From: Staphylococcus pettenkoferi
Lineage (GTDB): Bacteria; Bacillota; Bacilli; Staphylococcales; Staphylococcaceae
NCBI RefSeq assembly: GCF_026659735.1
Contig: NZ_JANSKK010000002.1
Coordinates: forward strand, 62,001-126,000
Length of the DNA stretch: 64,000 nt
Direction: 5' to 3'
Under the pieces are notes generated by a model, which saw nothing but the letters and a program-made list of their open reading frames with translations, ran no database searches and was not told the DNA's origin. Numbering within the stretch: the first letter of the stretch is position 1; every line of letters begins with the position of its first letter. A program made the position numbers and the translations under genes. This document shows, piece by piece, positions 30,094 to 39,361 of this stretch.

Positions 30094-31634
30094 TACATCG
30101 TCACCATCGCTTCTTGGTGTTCACCAAGGTATGTGCCGTTAAGTGAAAATTGATGCGCTTCATCTATGCGCACATCGACAATTTTACCAATAGCTGACTT
30201 CGGTGCTCTAAAGTTAACTAATTTGTTCTTCTCAGTATAACCTGCAAGCACCTCATCATCTTTCTTACTTGTTCCTTCACATAACACGCTGACAACTTCG
30301 CCCTCATATGGTTTCATCGCTTCACCAGAATACGCAGCCACTTTACGATTTAAGCGTTGAAGACGGTCTTTCTTCACTTCTTTCGGCACATCATCTTTCA
30401 TACGTGCAGCTGGCGTACCATCACGCTCTGAATAGAGGTACGTATACGCATGTTCGAAACCGACTTCATCATATAGTGATAACGTCTCTTCAAATTGTTC
30501 TTCTGTTTCGTTTGGATAACCTACGATGATATCTGTCGTTAGCGCCACATCCGGAATTTGCGCCTTAATACGCTCGACTAAATCGAGATAACTTTCACGT
30601 GTATATTTACGACCCATAATCTTCAATACGGCATTATTACCAGATTGTACTGGCAAGTGAATATGTGGGACGATATTGCCGCCTTGTGCAATCACTTCAA
30701 TCATGCGATCTGTGAAGTCCCACGGGTGACTCGTAGTGAAACGCACACGTGGAATATCAATCTTAGAAATATCTGCGAGCAAATCACCTAAACCATAATC
30801 TAAACCGTCGATATCCTTACCGTATGAGTTTACATTCTGACCGAGCAATGTTACTTCTTGATAACCTTCACGTGCGAGGTCACGAACTTCCTGAATAATA
30901 TCTTCAGGCTTACGACTACGCTCTTTTCCTCGGGTAAAAGGCACGATGCAATAGGTACAGAATTTATCACAACCGTACATGATATTCACCCATGCCTTAA
31001 TATTACCTTCACGTACTTTCGGTAAATTCTCGATGACATCGCCTTCTTTAGACCACACTTCAACAACCATCGCTTTAGAAAGATACGCTTCTTCAAGAAT
31101 TTCTGGCAAACGATGAATATTATGCGTACCAAAGATCATATCTACATTTTGGAAGGACTTCAGAATCTTATTCACGACAGATTCTTCTTGTGACATACAG
31201 CCACACACGCCGAGCAGTACATCTGGACGCTCACGTTTTAAATGTTTTAAGTTACCAATTTCACTAAACACTTTATTTTCCGCATTCTCACGAATCGCAC
31301 ACGTGTTGATAAGAATCACGTCTGCAGTATTGATATCTTCTGTAGGTTGATAACCTAAGGCACTGAGAATACCTGCCATCACTTCCGTATCGTGGGCATT
31401 CATTTGACAGCCATACGTTTTAATCATAAATGTGCGACCGCGACCCATATTGCGATATTTCTCATCGATTTGGAAATCATTGTTATATTGAACCTCTTCT
31501 TTACCGCGCTTACGTGCTTGTTTCAAACTTGGCGGTTGATAAACATGTTCAAAGTTCTTACTATCAGCTTGTGCTTTCTTATCTCGTTCAGCTAAGATGT
31601 TAATCGTAGTACGCTTTCTTTGCTCTTCATTCAC
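30093..31634 (-). CDS. miaB: tRNA-2-methylthio-N6-dimethylallyladenosine synthase
   Basis: MiaB adds a methylthio group to i6A37 in tRNAs, after MiaA. The GTG at 31634 ([10 protein letters not shown], 513 residues) has AAAGGG nine bases upstream and matches the S. aureus length; the longer frame to 31691 is rejected. After a charged N-terminal extension of about 70 residues comes the UPF0004 domain ([29 protein letters not shown]: three cluster cysteines), the radical-SAM motif CDKFCTYC, and a C-terminal TRAM domain. It heads a unit with ymcA and thiW. Confidence 0.96.
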   Translation of the reverse strand: MNEEQRKRTTINILAERDKKAQADSKNFEHVYQPPSLKQARKRGKEEVQYNNDFQIDEKYRNMGRGRTFMIKTYGCQMNAHDTEVMAGILSALGYQPTEDINTADVILINTCAIRENAENKVFSEIGNLKHLKRERPDVLLGVCGCMSQEESVVNKILKSFQNVDMIFGTHNIHRLPEILEEAYLSKAMVVEVWSKEGDVIENLPKVREGNIKAWVNIMYGCDKFCTYCIVPFTRGKERSRKPEDIIQEVRDLAREGYQEVTLLGQNVNSYGKDIDGLDYGLGDLLADISKIDIPRVRFTTSHPWDFTDRMIEVIAQGGNIVPHIHLPVQSGNNAVLKIMGRKYTRESYLDLVERIKAQIPDVALTTDIIVGYPNETEEQFEETLSLYDEVGFEHAYTYLYSERDGTPAARMKDDVPKEVKKDRLQRLNRKVAAYSGEAMKPYEGEVVSVLCEGTSKKDDEVLAGYTEKNKLVNFRAPKSAIGKIVDVRIDEAHQFSLNGTYLGEHQEAMVTM

Positions 31635-31901
31635 ACTACATAACCCTTTCTTTCCATCATCGAGCATGCTTGAAAGCTCACATCCATACATGCTTCGACA
31701 TGTGCATAATCATCTTTATATTATATTAAATTCTACTTATATGTGCAAAAAGACACCGCTACTTTTTCAGTTAAAATGCATGGGGTATTAAAAGCAATCT
31801 CCCCACTAAGAACGATGAAATGATAAAAAATTTATTCATAATTATTGTTCACTACAAATTCTAGCAACCTTAACTACTAGCCTTAGTTCCTATTTCAAAC
31901 T

Positions 31902-32207
31902 TTATTCCACTCGATCATTATCGTATTTACCAGTCAACGTTTCAATCGTAATACCCTCAGGTGCATGATAGAACTTTACCTGACTGATAATACTTGGAAC
32001 TTCTAATTCGACCATGCGATCATTAATCTTCTGAATTAAGATCAAACACGTATTCATATCTGCTTGAACAGTCGTCTCAAGTGCTCCCACTCGGTACGGA
32101 ATTTCCGCTTCTTGAATCACTTTAATTGCTTCGTCAACATATGGAATTACATCTTCCCCATTGGGTGTCTTTGGTATAACTTGGATACTCATGAGTGTAT
32201 CATCCAT
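31902..32207 (-). CDS. MTH1187/YkoF-type thiamine-binding family protein (UPF0045)
   Basis: A 101-residue protein of the UPF0045/MTH1187 family, small ferredoxin-like-fold proteins that form tetramers; some have been described as thiamine-binding. The characteristic stretch runs from SIQVIPKTPNGEDVIPYVDE through YRVGALETTVQAD. The start at 32207 is two bases after the stop of the poly-gamma-glutamate hydrolase gene, whose end (GAGGAGG) supplies the ribosome binding site. The pair is thus a tight two-gene operon. Ligand binding is inferred from the family. Confidence 0.85.
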   Translation of the reverse strand: MDDTLMSIQVIPKTPNGEDVIPYVDEAIKVIQEAEIPYRVGALETTVQADMNTCLILIQKINDRMVELEVPSIISQVKFYHAPEGITIETLTGKYDNDRVE

Positions 32208-32209
32208 GA

Positions 32210-32845
32210 TTATTCCTCCTCTTCATTCATGACATCTATAGCTTCAATGACTGCTTCTGCAAACGCAATCATGACTGGACTCCAATTAGATTCATCTTCT
32301 CGATTATGTAAATTAAACTTCTTATTGTTAAAAAATGCTTTCCGTAAAGGTTCGGTGAGTTCAATTTGTACGCCTTTTTTACGCTCTCCACAATTCACGA
32401 AATTATCCGTATGCATACCTGAAATGGGGGGAGGTGCCGCTTCAACGAGAAAGCTTCTCTTTTCAAAAGCATGAGTCAGATGCTCGCGCAACGTATGATC
32501 TAGACCGCCTAAATAAACTTTAGATTTCACACCTCTGCAACCATGAATGGAAATCACGTGCCTTTTACCTTGGACTAAAGTTTCTAAATGCGGTTCATTA
32601 AAGTGACGAGATGTAACATGTAGCTCATTGTTCTTATTGCGACGCGTAGCTTTAAAAGTGTAGAAGTCATAACCGCCACGACGCGCAATAAGTTCAGCTA
32701 CTTCCGACGTTCCTCTTTCAATAGCACCACCATGAATCGCAGTAATCAAATGAGGCGCGCCACGCTCTTCAGTGTGTATAGACCAATCTTCTCCCTCAGT
32801 CGTCTGCTGAGCAAGGTCTGTAAACGATGTGTAGCGATCTACCAT
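32210..32845 (-). CDS. Poly-gamma-glutamate hydrolase family protein
   Basis: A 211-residue protein of the PghP family (DUF867), zinc-dependent hydrolases first known from Bacillus phages, where they cut the poly-gamma-glutamate capsule of the host. The likely zinc ligands are in TAIHGGAIERGTSE (near residue 36), VISIHGCRG (near 97) and the glutamate in GVQIELTEPLRKAFF (near 163), matching the family pattern. No signal peptide is present, so export is not evident and the protein would be released by lysis or act inside. It is followed two bases later by the UPF0045 gene. The biological target here is unknown. Confidence 0.85.
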   Translation of the reverse strand: MVDRYTSFTDLAQQTTEGEDWSIHTEERGAPHLITAIHGGAIERGTSEVAELIARRGGYDFYTFKATRRNKNNELHVTSRHFNEPHLETLVQGKRHVISIHGCRGVKSKVYLGGLDHTLREHLTHAFEKRSFLVEAAPPPISGMHTDNFVNCGERKKGVQIELTEPLRKAFFNNKKFNLHNREDESNWSPVMIAFAEAVIEAIDVMNEEEE

Positions 32846-33159
32846 AATGTACCTCCAGAAGATGAATTTACTTCACTGTACCATATTTGTAGCGTCTTTG
32901 TAGATAGTGAAAGCTATGACATGTAAAAGGAGTGGAAGAGTTCACGAGATGTTAGACACCATCTTAGCGATTTCTCATCCACTCCTTACATATCATATTG
33001 TTATTTCATCTTAATTCTTTTTGTATTAGTAAACTATATCAATGCTGCCAGTTTTGGAACTTAGTATCTTTAATGAGAAAGTGTTGCTTCGCAAATAATA
33101 CGCAATATACTTTCTCTTTAACAGCTACTCATTTTACCTAACCTAGTTCAAGCCAGCAA
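32846..33159. other. korB-pghP spacer with two large hairpins
   Basis: No gene is supported in this 314-base stretch. It holds a perfect 8-bp hairpin at 33075-33116 (GAGAAAGT/ACTTTCTC) and a longer palindrome at 32921-32991. The first is a plausible end for the korAB transcript. Confidence 0.5.
32921..32991. repeat. Large palindrome after korAB
   Basis: The ends ATGTAAAAGGAGTGGA and TCCACTCCTTACAT pair almost perfectly (about 14 bp with one bulge), an inner GAG/CTC and AGATG/CATCT continue the structure. On the minus strand the 3' arm contains TTTT. It may be a strong terminator or a small mobile-type palindrome. Confidence 0.5.
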
Positions 33160-34026
33160 TTACAAAAATTGTTGTGTTAACGCATTGAACTGATCTTCTT
33201 GAAGGTGAATATCTTTCTTAGCAAGCGGCGTCTCATCTAACTGCTCAATTTGTGATTCGTATGAAGGTGTTTCCGTATCTTGATAAACGATACCTTTGAG
33301 TAAAGAATCATATTTTAAGACGTTAGCCATCGCTTGCTCTTTATCTGTAGCGTCATAGTCTTCAATATCATCAATATTTGTTAAATGTTCTTTAAACCAA
33401 TCATACGTATTCACTTTATTATATGTGACACATGGAGAGAAGACGTTCACAAATGAGAAGCCATCATGATTGATTGCGTCTTCTAATAATTTCGTTAAAT
33501 TTTTAATATCACTAGAGAAACCTTGAGCCACAAATGTAGCTCCGGATGATAGCGCGAGTTCTAATGGCGCCACGTTCTTCTCAATATTACCTTTAGGCGT
33601 AGATTTCGTCACGAAGCCAGGCGCAGAAGACGGTGACGTTTGACCTTTAGTTAAACCATAAATTTGGTTATCCATAATGACATACGTCATATTCATATTA
33701 CGTCTTAATGCATGAATCGTGTGGCCCATACCGATAGCATATCCGTCTCCGTCACCACCAGAAGCGATGACTGTAAGATCACGGTTCGCCATCTTAACAC
33801 CTTGCGCTAACGGTAACGCACGCCCATGGATGCCGTGTACCCCATAGGCATTAATATAACCAGAGAGACGACCTGAACATCCGATACCAGTAATAATCGC
33901 TACTTCTTCTGGTTCTAATCCTATGTTCGCAGCTGCTTTCTGAATCGCAGCCTGAACAGAGAAATCACCGCAACCCGGACACCAATTGGGCTTAACGTTG
34001 TTACGGAAATCTTTAAATGTTGCCAT
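33160..34026 (-). CDS. korB: 2-oxoacid:ferredoxin oxidoreductase, beta subunit
   Basis: The beta subunit binds thiamine pyrophosphate in a two-subunit enzyme that oxidises a 2-oxoacid (usually called 2-oxoglutarate) to the acyl-CoA, passing electrons to ferredoxin. The 288-residue protein has NWCPGCGDF (cluster cysteines, residues 14-22), GIGCSGR, and the TPP/Mg motif GGDGDGYAIG near residue 90. It starts immediately after the korA stop with no gap. The two-subunit korAB type is found in many Firmicutes. The exact oxoacid is inferred from orthologues. Confidence 0.95.
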   Translation of the reverse strand: MATFKDFRNNVKPNWCPGCGDFSVQAAIQKAAANIGLEPEEVAIITGIGCSGRLSGYINAYGVHGIHGRALPLAQGVKMANRDLTVIASGGDGDGYAIGMGHTIHALRRNMNMTYVIMDNQIYGLTKGQTSPSSAPGFVTKSTPKGNIEKNVAPLELALSSGATFVAQGFSSDIKNLTKLLEDAINHDGFSFVNVFSPCVTYNKVNTYDWFKEHLTNIDDIEDYDATDKEQAMANVLKYDSLLKGIVYQDTETPSYESQIEQLDETPLAKKDIHLQEDQFNALTQQFL

Positions 34027-35787
34027 TTAGACCCTCTCCTTTAATTCATTGGCAATTTGTTGACCACGTTCTTCAATTTCATGTGGTAAGAACGGCGTAC
34101 CATCATATTTCGTTTGATTAATGAGTTTATCTCCAACCATAACATTCATTTTAAGGATATTAGATAGTTGACCTTGATAGTTATGTTCAACCACGACGAC
34201 CTTTTGTGCTTTATTCACGGCTTCTTGCACGACGTCTTTAGGGAATGGATGAAGCTGACGAATTTGAAGATGATTTACTTTGATACCTTGCTCTTCTAAA
34301 CGTTCAGCACCTTCTTGGATAGCGCCTTTCGTTGAGATAAAGCCGAGATAAAGAATGTCCGCTTCATCATGAGTTTCTTGTCCACTTACAGGTTCGTTAA
34401 TGAGCAGATGTTGTGTTTTACGCATACGTTTTTCCATTTGTTCTTGACGGTTCTGTGCGGCTTCACTCGTCTTACCTTCTTGATTGTGTTCAACACCTGT
34501 AACGTGATGAATACCACCTTTCAAGCCTGGTAATGGTCTTGGAGACACGCCACTGTCAGTTAACGCGTAGCGACGGAAATAGCTTTTATCCCCTTCCTCA
34601 CGCTCGATATCTGATTGAATCAATTCACCACGTTGAATATCAATCGCGTTGTAGTCCAGTTGTTCTACGGTCTGTTTACCGAGAGATAACTGCAAGTCAC
34701 TGAGGATAATAACTGGGCACTGATAAATTTCCGCTAAGTTAAAAGCTTCCATCGTGAGATAGAATGCATCTTCTGCATCCGTTGGCGCTACGACAATCTT
34801 AGGTATATCGCCGTGGGTACCATAAATCATCTGCATCAAGTCAGATTGTTCTTGTTTCGTCGGTAGACCTGTAGATGGGCCACCACGTTGCGTGTTGACG
34901 ATGACAAATGGTGTTTCTGTCATACCTGAAAGTCCAATGGCTTCCATCATGAGAGAAAGTCCCGGGCCAGCACTAGCTGTGAAGCCACGGACACCACCGT
35001 AGTTAGATCCTATCGCCATGTTCGCTGCAGCGATTTCGTCCTCTGTTTGGACGACTGTGCCTCCCACTTTAGGAAGATTCTCAATCATATATTCCATGAT
35101 CTCTGACGCTGGTGTAATAGGATAAGCAGCCATGAAACGTGAACCTGCTGAAATCGCTCCAAGTCCTATTGCGTCATTTCCAATCATGTAAAGATGCGGA
35201 TCTTGTTGAGATGCTGTGAGTTGGAAATCGCCTTTTACCGTTTCAAGTTGCTCTTGCATTAAGCGGTAACCTTCATGTAGTGCTTGTATATTCATTTCCA
35301 CCACTTTGTCACCTTTTTTCTCAAACATCGTTGTGATCAGTGATTCAAAGGTTTTTGTTTCTAAATCCATCAACGCACATGTTGCACCTACTGCAACCAT
35401 ATTTTTCATCAATGTTGTGCCGAGTTCTTTCGCTGTTTTAGTAAAAGGTAAATCAATCATTTGAGCACGACAATCTTCAGGTTTGTCTGGTTTCGCTTTA
35501 CTATCTGCAATAATAACACTGTCGGCTCTCATTTCATGATGATTGACTTCAATCGTTTCCTGGTCGAATGCCACAAGAATATCTAGGTCATCACTTACTG
35601 CGTGTACGGGTGATGTAGATACTCGAATCTTGTTATTCGTGTGACCCCCTTTGATACGACTTGAGAAGTGACGATAACCATAAAGATAGTATCCCTTTCT
35701 ATTCATAGCTGTAGCGAAGATTTCACCTGTTGATTCGATACCTTCACCTTGTTGTCCGCCCACTTTCCATGATATTTGATTTCGCAT
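34027..35787 (-). CDS. korA: 2-oxoacid:ferredoxin oxidoreductase, alpha (fused gamma-alpha) subunit
   Basis: The alpha chain is a fusion of the gamma domain (about residues 1-190, VGGQQGEGIESTGEIFA and the RIKGGHTNNKIRVS region) with the pyrimidine-binding alpha domain (GNDAIGLGAISAGSRFMAAYPITPASEIMEY) and a C-terminal transketolase-like part. The ATG at 35787 gives 586 residues and follows AGGAGG by nine bases; the frame runs 10 codons further but without a site. It abuts korB. Electrons need a ferredoxin that is not encoded nearby. Confidence 0.95.
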   Translation of the reverse strand: MRNQISWKVGGQQGEGIESTGEIFATAMNRKGYYLYGYRHFSSRIKGGHTNNKIRVSTSPVHAVSDDLDILVAFDQETIEVNHHEMRADSVIIADSKAKPDKPEDCRAQMIDLPFTKTAKELGTTLMKNMVAVGATCALMDLETKTFESLITTMFEKKGDKVVEMNIQALHEGYRLMQEQLETVKGDFQLTASQQDPHLYMIGNDAIGLGAISAGSRFMAAYPITPASEIMEYMIENLPKVGGTVVQTEDEIAAANMAIGSNYGGVRGFTASAGPGLSLMMEAIGLSGMTETPFVIVNTQRGGPSTGLPTKQEQSDLMQMIYGTHGDIPKIVVAPTDAEDAFYLTMEAFNLAEIYQCPVIILSDLQLSLGKQTVEQLDYNAIDIQRGELIQSDIEREEGDKSYFRRYALTDSGVSPRPLPGLKGGIHHVTGVEHNQEGKTSEAAQNRQEQMEKRMRKTQHLLINEPVSGQETHDEADILYLGFISTKGAIQEGAERLEEQGIKVNHLQIRQLHPFPKDVVQEAVNKAQKVVVVEHNYQGQLSNILKMNVMVGDKLINQTKYDGTPFLPHEIEERGQQIANELKERV

Positions 35788-35839
35788 ATCATTGTTCCTC
35801 CTAGTGGATATATTCATTCATTATTTATAATATCAAAAT

Positions 35840-35869
35840 ACCTCGCTAAATGACTATGCTTAGCGAGGT
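35840..35869 (-). terminator. ymdB terminator
   Basis: ACCTCGCTAA (35840-35849) pairs perfectly with TTAGCGAGGT (35860-35869) and on the minus strand is followed by ATTTTG. It lies 30 bases after the ymdB stop and separates it from korAB. Confidence 0.85.
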
Positions 35870-35900
35870 TCTCGTTGAAATTCATACGAACGGACGATAG

Positions 35901-36692
35901 TTAATCAAGCGGATGATCATCATTGATGAGCACACGTTCAATATGTTTCGTCCGTCCTTGACTATCATAATCGACGACCACACCTGAAAGTACGGCACGA
36001 CCTGTATCTGGTACGACGTGACGTTGCGGCAAACTTGTGATGAAACGTTTAATGACTTCATCACGTTGAATACCGAGAATACCGTCATAGAACCCTGTCA
36101 TACCGACGTCTGTTATATAGCCTGTACCTTGAGGTAATACGCGATCATCAGAAGTTTGAATATGTGTATGCGTCCCCACGACTGTACTCACTCGACCATC
36201 TAAGTACCAACCCATGGCATTCTTTTCCGAAGTCGTCTCAGCATGGAAGTCGACAAAGATATAGTTCGTCTCTTTCTGAGCTTGTTCGACGAGTTCATCT
36301 GCCTTTTTAAAAGGATCGTCGATATCTTGCATAAATGAGCGTCCTTGCAAGTTAATAATCGCTAACTTATCTGCGTTAATTTGGATAAAACGCATGCCAA
36401 CCCCTGGTGCTTCTTCAGGAAAGTTGGCTGGGCGCACCATGCGATTAGCATCATCAATAAAATCATAAATTTGACGCTGGCCGTATGTATGGTTACCCAT
36501 CGTCATAAAGTCAACTCCTTCGCGTAAGAGTTGCTTATAGATTTTTTCAGTTAATCCCTTCCCGTGAGCAGCATTTTCTGCGTTAACAATCGTCACGGTA
36601 GGATGAAATTTTTGTTTTAACTTTGGTAGGTAATCACTGATAGCTTGTCTGCCTACCTTACCTACGATATCTCCGATAAATAATATTCGCAT
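35901..36692 (-). CDS. ymdB: YmdB-type metallophosphodiesterase
   Basis: YmdB is a dimetal phosphodiesterase; the B. subtilis protein hydrolyses cyclic nucleotides and affects biofilm and motility decisions and RNase Y-linked regulation. The ATG at 36692 (MRILFIGDIVG, 263 residues) is chosen; an ATG four codons upstream touches AGAGAGG. Metal-site motifs are GDIVG (D8), VNAENA, GNHTYG, VDFHAE and GTHTHIQT. Between rny and ymdB here lie a small plus-strand gene and a repeat; in Bacillus the two are adjacent. Confidence 0.94.
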   Translation of the reverse strand: MRILFIGDIVGKVGRQAISDYLPKLKQKFHPTVTIVNAENAAHGKGLTEKIYKQLLREGVDFMTMGNHTYGQRQIYDFIDDANRMVRPANFPEEAPGVGMRFIQINADKLAIINLQGRSFMQDIDDPFKKADELVEQAQKETNYIFVDFHAETTSEKNAMGWYLDGRVSTVVGTHTHIQTSDDRVLPQGTGYITDVGMTGFYDGILGIQRDEVIKRFITSLPQRHVVPDTGRAVLSGVVVDYDSQGRTKHIERVLINDDHPLD

Positions 36693-36922
36693 TCGTTCGT
36701 ACATCCTCTCTGCTCATTAGTGTATAGCATATTGTTAGCTCTGAAAAGTTTGATGTTTCTCTCGCTTGCATTTGTTAGCTATTCTGCTTAAATACAAACT
36801 GATTTCACTACTGTATGAAATTAATCTGAAATTTAATTGACGATAAAGTGTTTTAAATCATTTTTGAGTGGTATGAAATAAACAGAAAGTTAAATAAATA
36901 ATATAGGAGTTGTAATTCACAC

Positions 36923-37141
36923 ATGTCAATTCATATTGATGCAGAACATTTCGCAGATTTAGTAGTGAAAGCGAATCCCTCAAAAAGCGAAGATGCAGAA
37001 GATATTGCTAAAGATGCATTAGAATTATATATTACTTCATATCGCTTAGCTGAGAGATATGGACAAATTTCTTCAAGTTGTTTAGATACAACTGAGATCT
37101 TAAAAGAAATCAAAGACACTGAATTAGAATTCAACAACTAA
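36923..37141 (+). CDS. Small conserved helical protein (72 residues)
   Basis: A small acidic protein (SIHIDAEHFADLVVKANPSK..., then a helix KDALELYITSYRLAERYGQI) with no membrane segment and no family I can name. It is the only plus-strand gene among the minus-strand core genes here. AGGAG at 36905-36909 lies 13 bases before the ATG, longer than ideal. A strong intrinsic terminator follows on the same strand, which supports that it is really transcribed. I believe S. aureus carries a similar small protein next to rny, but this is from memory. Confidence 0.75.
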   Translation: MSIHIDAEHFADLVVKANPSKSEDAEDIAKDALELYITSYRLAERYGQISSSCLDTTEILKEIKDTELEFNN

Positions 37142-37191
37142 TATTGCTATTAACTTAAACCAAGACTATAATTCAATCAAAAATGATGAGG

Positions 37192-37232
37192 AAAGGGTAG
37201 AGACTACATACTTGTGGTTTTTACCCTTTTTT
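37192..37232 (+). terminator. Terminator of the 72-residue gene
   Basis: AAAGGGTA (37192-37199) pairs perfectly with TACCCTTT (37222-37229), followed by TTT. It lies 50 bases after the stop codon. Confidence 0.8.
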
Positions 37233-37261
37233 CTTATGTAATTTTAAAGATAATATAAATC

Positions 37262-37380
37262 ATTTACGCGTTTCGGGAGTGCATCACTACTCACAATTTC
37301 ACTAGCGTTAAAACGCTGGGTCTTCTAAATACCGCTTGTTGACGCTTCCTACATTCGTGCATCGCTCTATGCATAAACAT
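37262..37380. repeat. Possible small intergenic repeat element
   Basis: A GC-richer patch that contrasts with its AT-rich flanks. It contains the palindrome AGCGTT-AA-AACGCT (37304-37317) and, on the minus strand, a 27-codon frame (37291-37374) rich in arginine (KRQQAVFRRPSVL) without a ribosome binding site. Short frames of this sort in intergenic DNA often mark repeated elements; repetition elsewhere in the genome cannot be seen from one window. Confidence 0.35.
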
Positions 37381-37386
37381 AAATAA

Positions 37387-37408
37387 ACGGCTACCCGAAG
37401 GCAACCGT
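37387..37408 (-). terminator. rny terminator
   Basis: ACGGCTACC (37387-37395) and GGCAACCGT (37400-37408) form a 9-bp stem with two G-T pairs and a CGAA tetraloop; on the minus strand TTTATTTATG follows. It touches the rny stop codon. Confidence 0.8.
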
Positions 37409-37409
37409 A

Positions 37410-38969
37410 TTATTTTGCATATTCAATTGCTCTAGTCTCACGAACAACTGTCACTTTTATATGACCAGGATATTGTAATTCATCCTCTATTTGTTTCTTA
37501 ATATCTCTTGCTAAGCGATGTGATTTCAAGTCATCGATCGCATCAGGTGCAACGATGACACGAATTTCTCTACCAGCTTGGATAGCAAAGGCTTTTTCTA
37601 CACCATCATAACTTTCTGAAAGCGTTTCTAATCGTTCTAAACGTCTGATATAATTCTCTAATGTTTCTTTACGCGCACCAGGTCGTGCTGCTGATAAGGC
37701 ATCTGCTGCTGCAACGAGGATTGAAATGATTGAAGTTGGTTCAACATCACCATGGTGTGAGTGAATTGCATTGATGACTGTTTCACCCTCGCCGTATTTC
37801 TTCGCGAGTTCCACACCAATTTCTACGTGACTACCTTCGACCTCGTGGTCAATAGCTTTACCGACATCGTGAAGAAGTCCTGCGCGTTTAGCGATTGTAA
37901 TATCTTCTCCAAGTTCCGCGGCTAGCATTCCAGCGAGATGTGCCACTTCGATAGAGTGTTTAAGTACGTTCTGACCGTAACTTGTACGATATTGTAAACG
38001 GCCGAGAATCTTAACGAGATCAGGATGCATATTGTGTACATTGATTTCGAATGTAGCTTGTTCACCAGCATCACGAATGATGTCATCCACTTCATTACGA
38101 GATTTCTCTACCATTTCTTCGATGCGTCCAGGATGAATACGTCCATCTGAAACTAAGTTCACAAGCGCAATTCGTGCAATTTCACGTCGAATAGGATCGA
38201 AACCTGAAAGTATAACTGCTTCAGGTGTATCATCAATGATTAAATCGATACCTGTTAACGTTTCTAACGTACGAATATTACGACCTTCTCTACCGATAAT
38301 ACGTCCTTTCATCTCATCGTTTGGAAGATTAACTACTGAAACTGTGGATTCAGATGTGTGTTCTGCGGCAATTCTTTGAGCTGTTGTCGCTAACAACTCT
38401 TTCGCTTGCTTATCTACTGTTTCTTTCGCTTCTCGTTCTTTTTCCTTAACAAGTATTGCAATATCATGTGACAATTCATCTTCTACTCGTTGGAGTTGTT
38501 CGTTCGCTGCTTCTTCTTGAGTGAGACCAGAGATGCGTTCTAATTCTTGTTCATGCTTATTTATTAATGTTTGAACACTACTCTCTTTTGCATCTACTTG
38601 TTGTTGTTTTTCTTCAAGTTCAGATTCTTTTTGCTCTAAAATCTCATCCTTTTTCTCTAAGAGATCAGATTTTCGCTCCAAGTTTTCTTCTTTTTGAAGA
38701 AGTCGGGTTTCTTGTTTTTGTAAATCACCACGCCGTTCGCGAAGTTCGCTTTCAACTTGGTCTTTAAATATTTGATTTTCTTCTTTTGCTTCAAGGAGCT
38801 TTTCTTTCTTAATGTTCTCAGCTTCTTTGTTAGCTTGGTTGATGATATCTTCAGCAGTTTGTTTCGCTTGAATCTGCTTCTGATGTAACAAATTACGGGC
38901 GATGATATACCCCACAACAACTCCCAGAATAATGCCTATTAAAATGAGTAGGAGGGTTAATAAATACAC
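37410..38969 (-). CDS. rny: Ribonuclease Y
   Basis: RNase Y is the membrane-bound endoribonuclease that starts mRNA decay in many Firmicutes; in S. aureus it is also called CvfA and affects virulence genes. The GTG at 38969 ([12 protein letters not shown], 519 residues) lies just after AAAGGAGG and gives the S. aureus length. Order: one membrane helix (residues 2-24), a long coiled coil (about 25-200), a KH domain ([19 protein letters not shown]), then the HD domain with LLHDVGKA carrying the catalytic HD pair. Confidence 0.97.
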   Translation of the reverse strand: MYLLTLLLILIGIILGVVVGYIIARNLLHQKQIQAKQTAEDIINQANKEAENIKKEKLLEAKEENQIFKDQVESELRERRGDLQKQETRLLQKEENLERKSDLLEKKDEILEQKESELEEKQQQVDAKESSVQTLINKHEQELERISGLTQEEAANEQLQRVEDELSHDIAILVKEKEREAKETVDKQAKELLATTAQRIAAEHTSESTVSVVNLPNDEMKGRIIGREGRNIRTLETLTGIDLIIDDTPEAVILSGFDPIRREIARIALVNLVSDGRIHPGRIEEMVEKSRNEVDDIIRDAGEQATFEINVHNMHPDLVKILGRLQYRTSYGQNVLKHSIEVAHLAGMLAAELGEDITIAKRAGLLHDVGKAIDHEVEGSHVEIGVELAKKYGEGETVINAIHSHHGDVEPTSIISILVAAADALSAARPGARKETLENYIRRLERLETLSESYDGVEKAFAIQAGREIRVIVAPDAIDDLKSHRLARDIKKQIEDELQYPGHIKVTVVRETRAIEYAK

Positions 38970-39052
38970 ACAAACACCTCCTTTTTTTAGGACTTTGTCG
39001 TATATCAAATTCAATATGATTATATGAAATTATATAAGAATCATACAATGTA

Positions 39053-39082
39053 ATTGTACGTTTTTGCATCAATAAGTGTCAA
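39053..39082 (-). promoter_or_regulatory. rny promoter
   Basis: On the minus strand a consensus TTGACA (39077-39082) and TACAAT (39053-39058) are 18 bases apart, about 85 bases before the rny start codon. Confidence 0.7.
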
Positions 39083-39193
39083 GGTTTCGACATAGTGTTC
39101 TGTGAAAGTATCACTTTTCAGATTTCGGTTGGAGCTTATATTATTTTTTCAACACCCTATTTTTCAATGTGATGACTTTCGCTTGCTTGTGAA

Positions 39194-39361
39194 AAGCACA
39201 GAAATCTATGATTTCGTAGTGCTTCCCCCGTAAGAAGAGCTAGGGTTCATAAGAGTTGAACCTCTTATGAATCCAGATCTCTACTGCGTAGGACCACACT
39301 CAACTAATTCTTTTCGCTCTGAGAGCTTAAAGAATGGATTTTCGTTGTGGTCTTGTTCCAT
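39194..39361. ncRNA. Structured stretch between rny and recA with a 26-codon frame
   Basis: Three hairpins follow each other: AAGCAC/GTGCTT with inner GAAAT/ATTTC (39194-39224); TTCATAAGAG/CTCTTATGAA (39246-39271), perfect 10 bp; and GACCACA/TGTGGTC (39292-39352) enclosing ATTCTTT/AAAGAAT and the palindrome GCTCTGAGAGC. The strand is not certain. On the minus strand an ATG at 39361 opens a 26-residue frame ending at 39281 (ENPFFKLSERKELVECG), which looks protein-like but lacks a clear binding site. This may be a small RNA, a small peptide gene, or the remnant of a repeat. Confidence 0.4.

Noticed and set aside
31597..31791. Plus-strand frame of 64 codons across the miaB start region
   Set aside because: Covers the antisense of the miaB leader; no binding site or homology pattern.
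29712..31901. TPP riboswitch for thiW or the UPF0045 gene
   Set aside because: No CUGAGA...ACCUGAU pattern seen in the upstream spacers.
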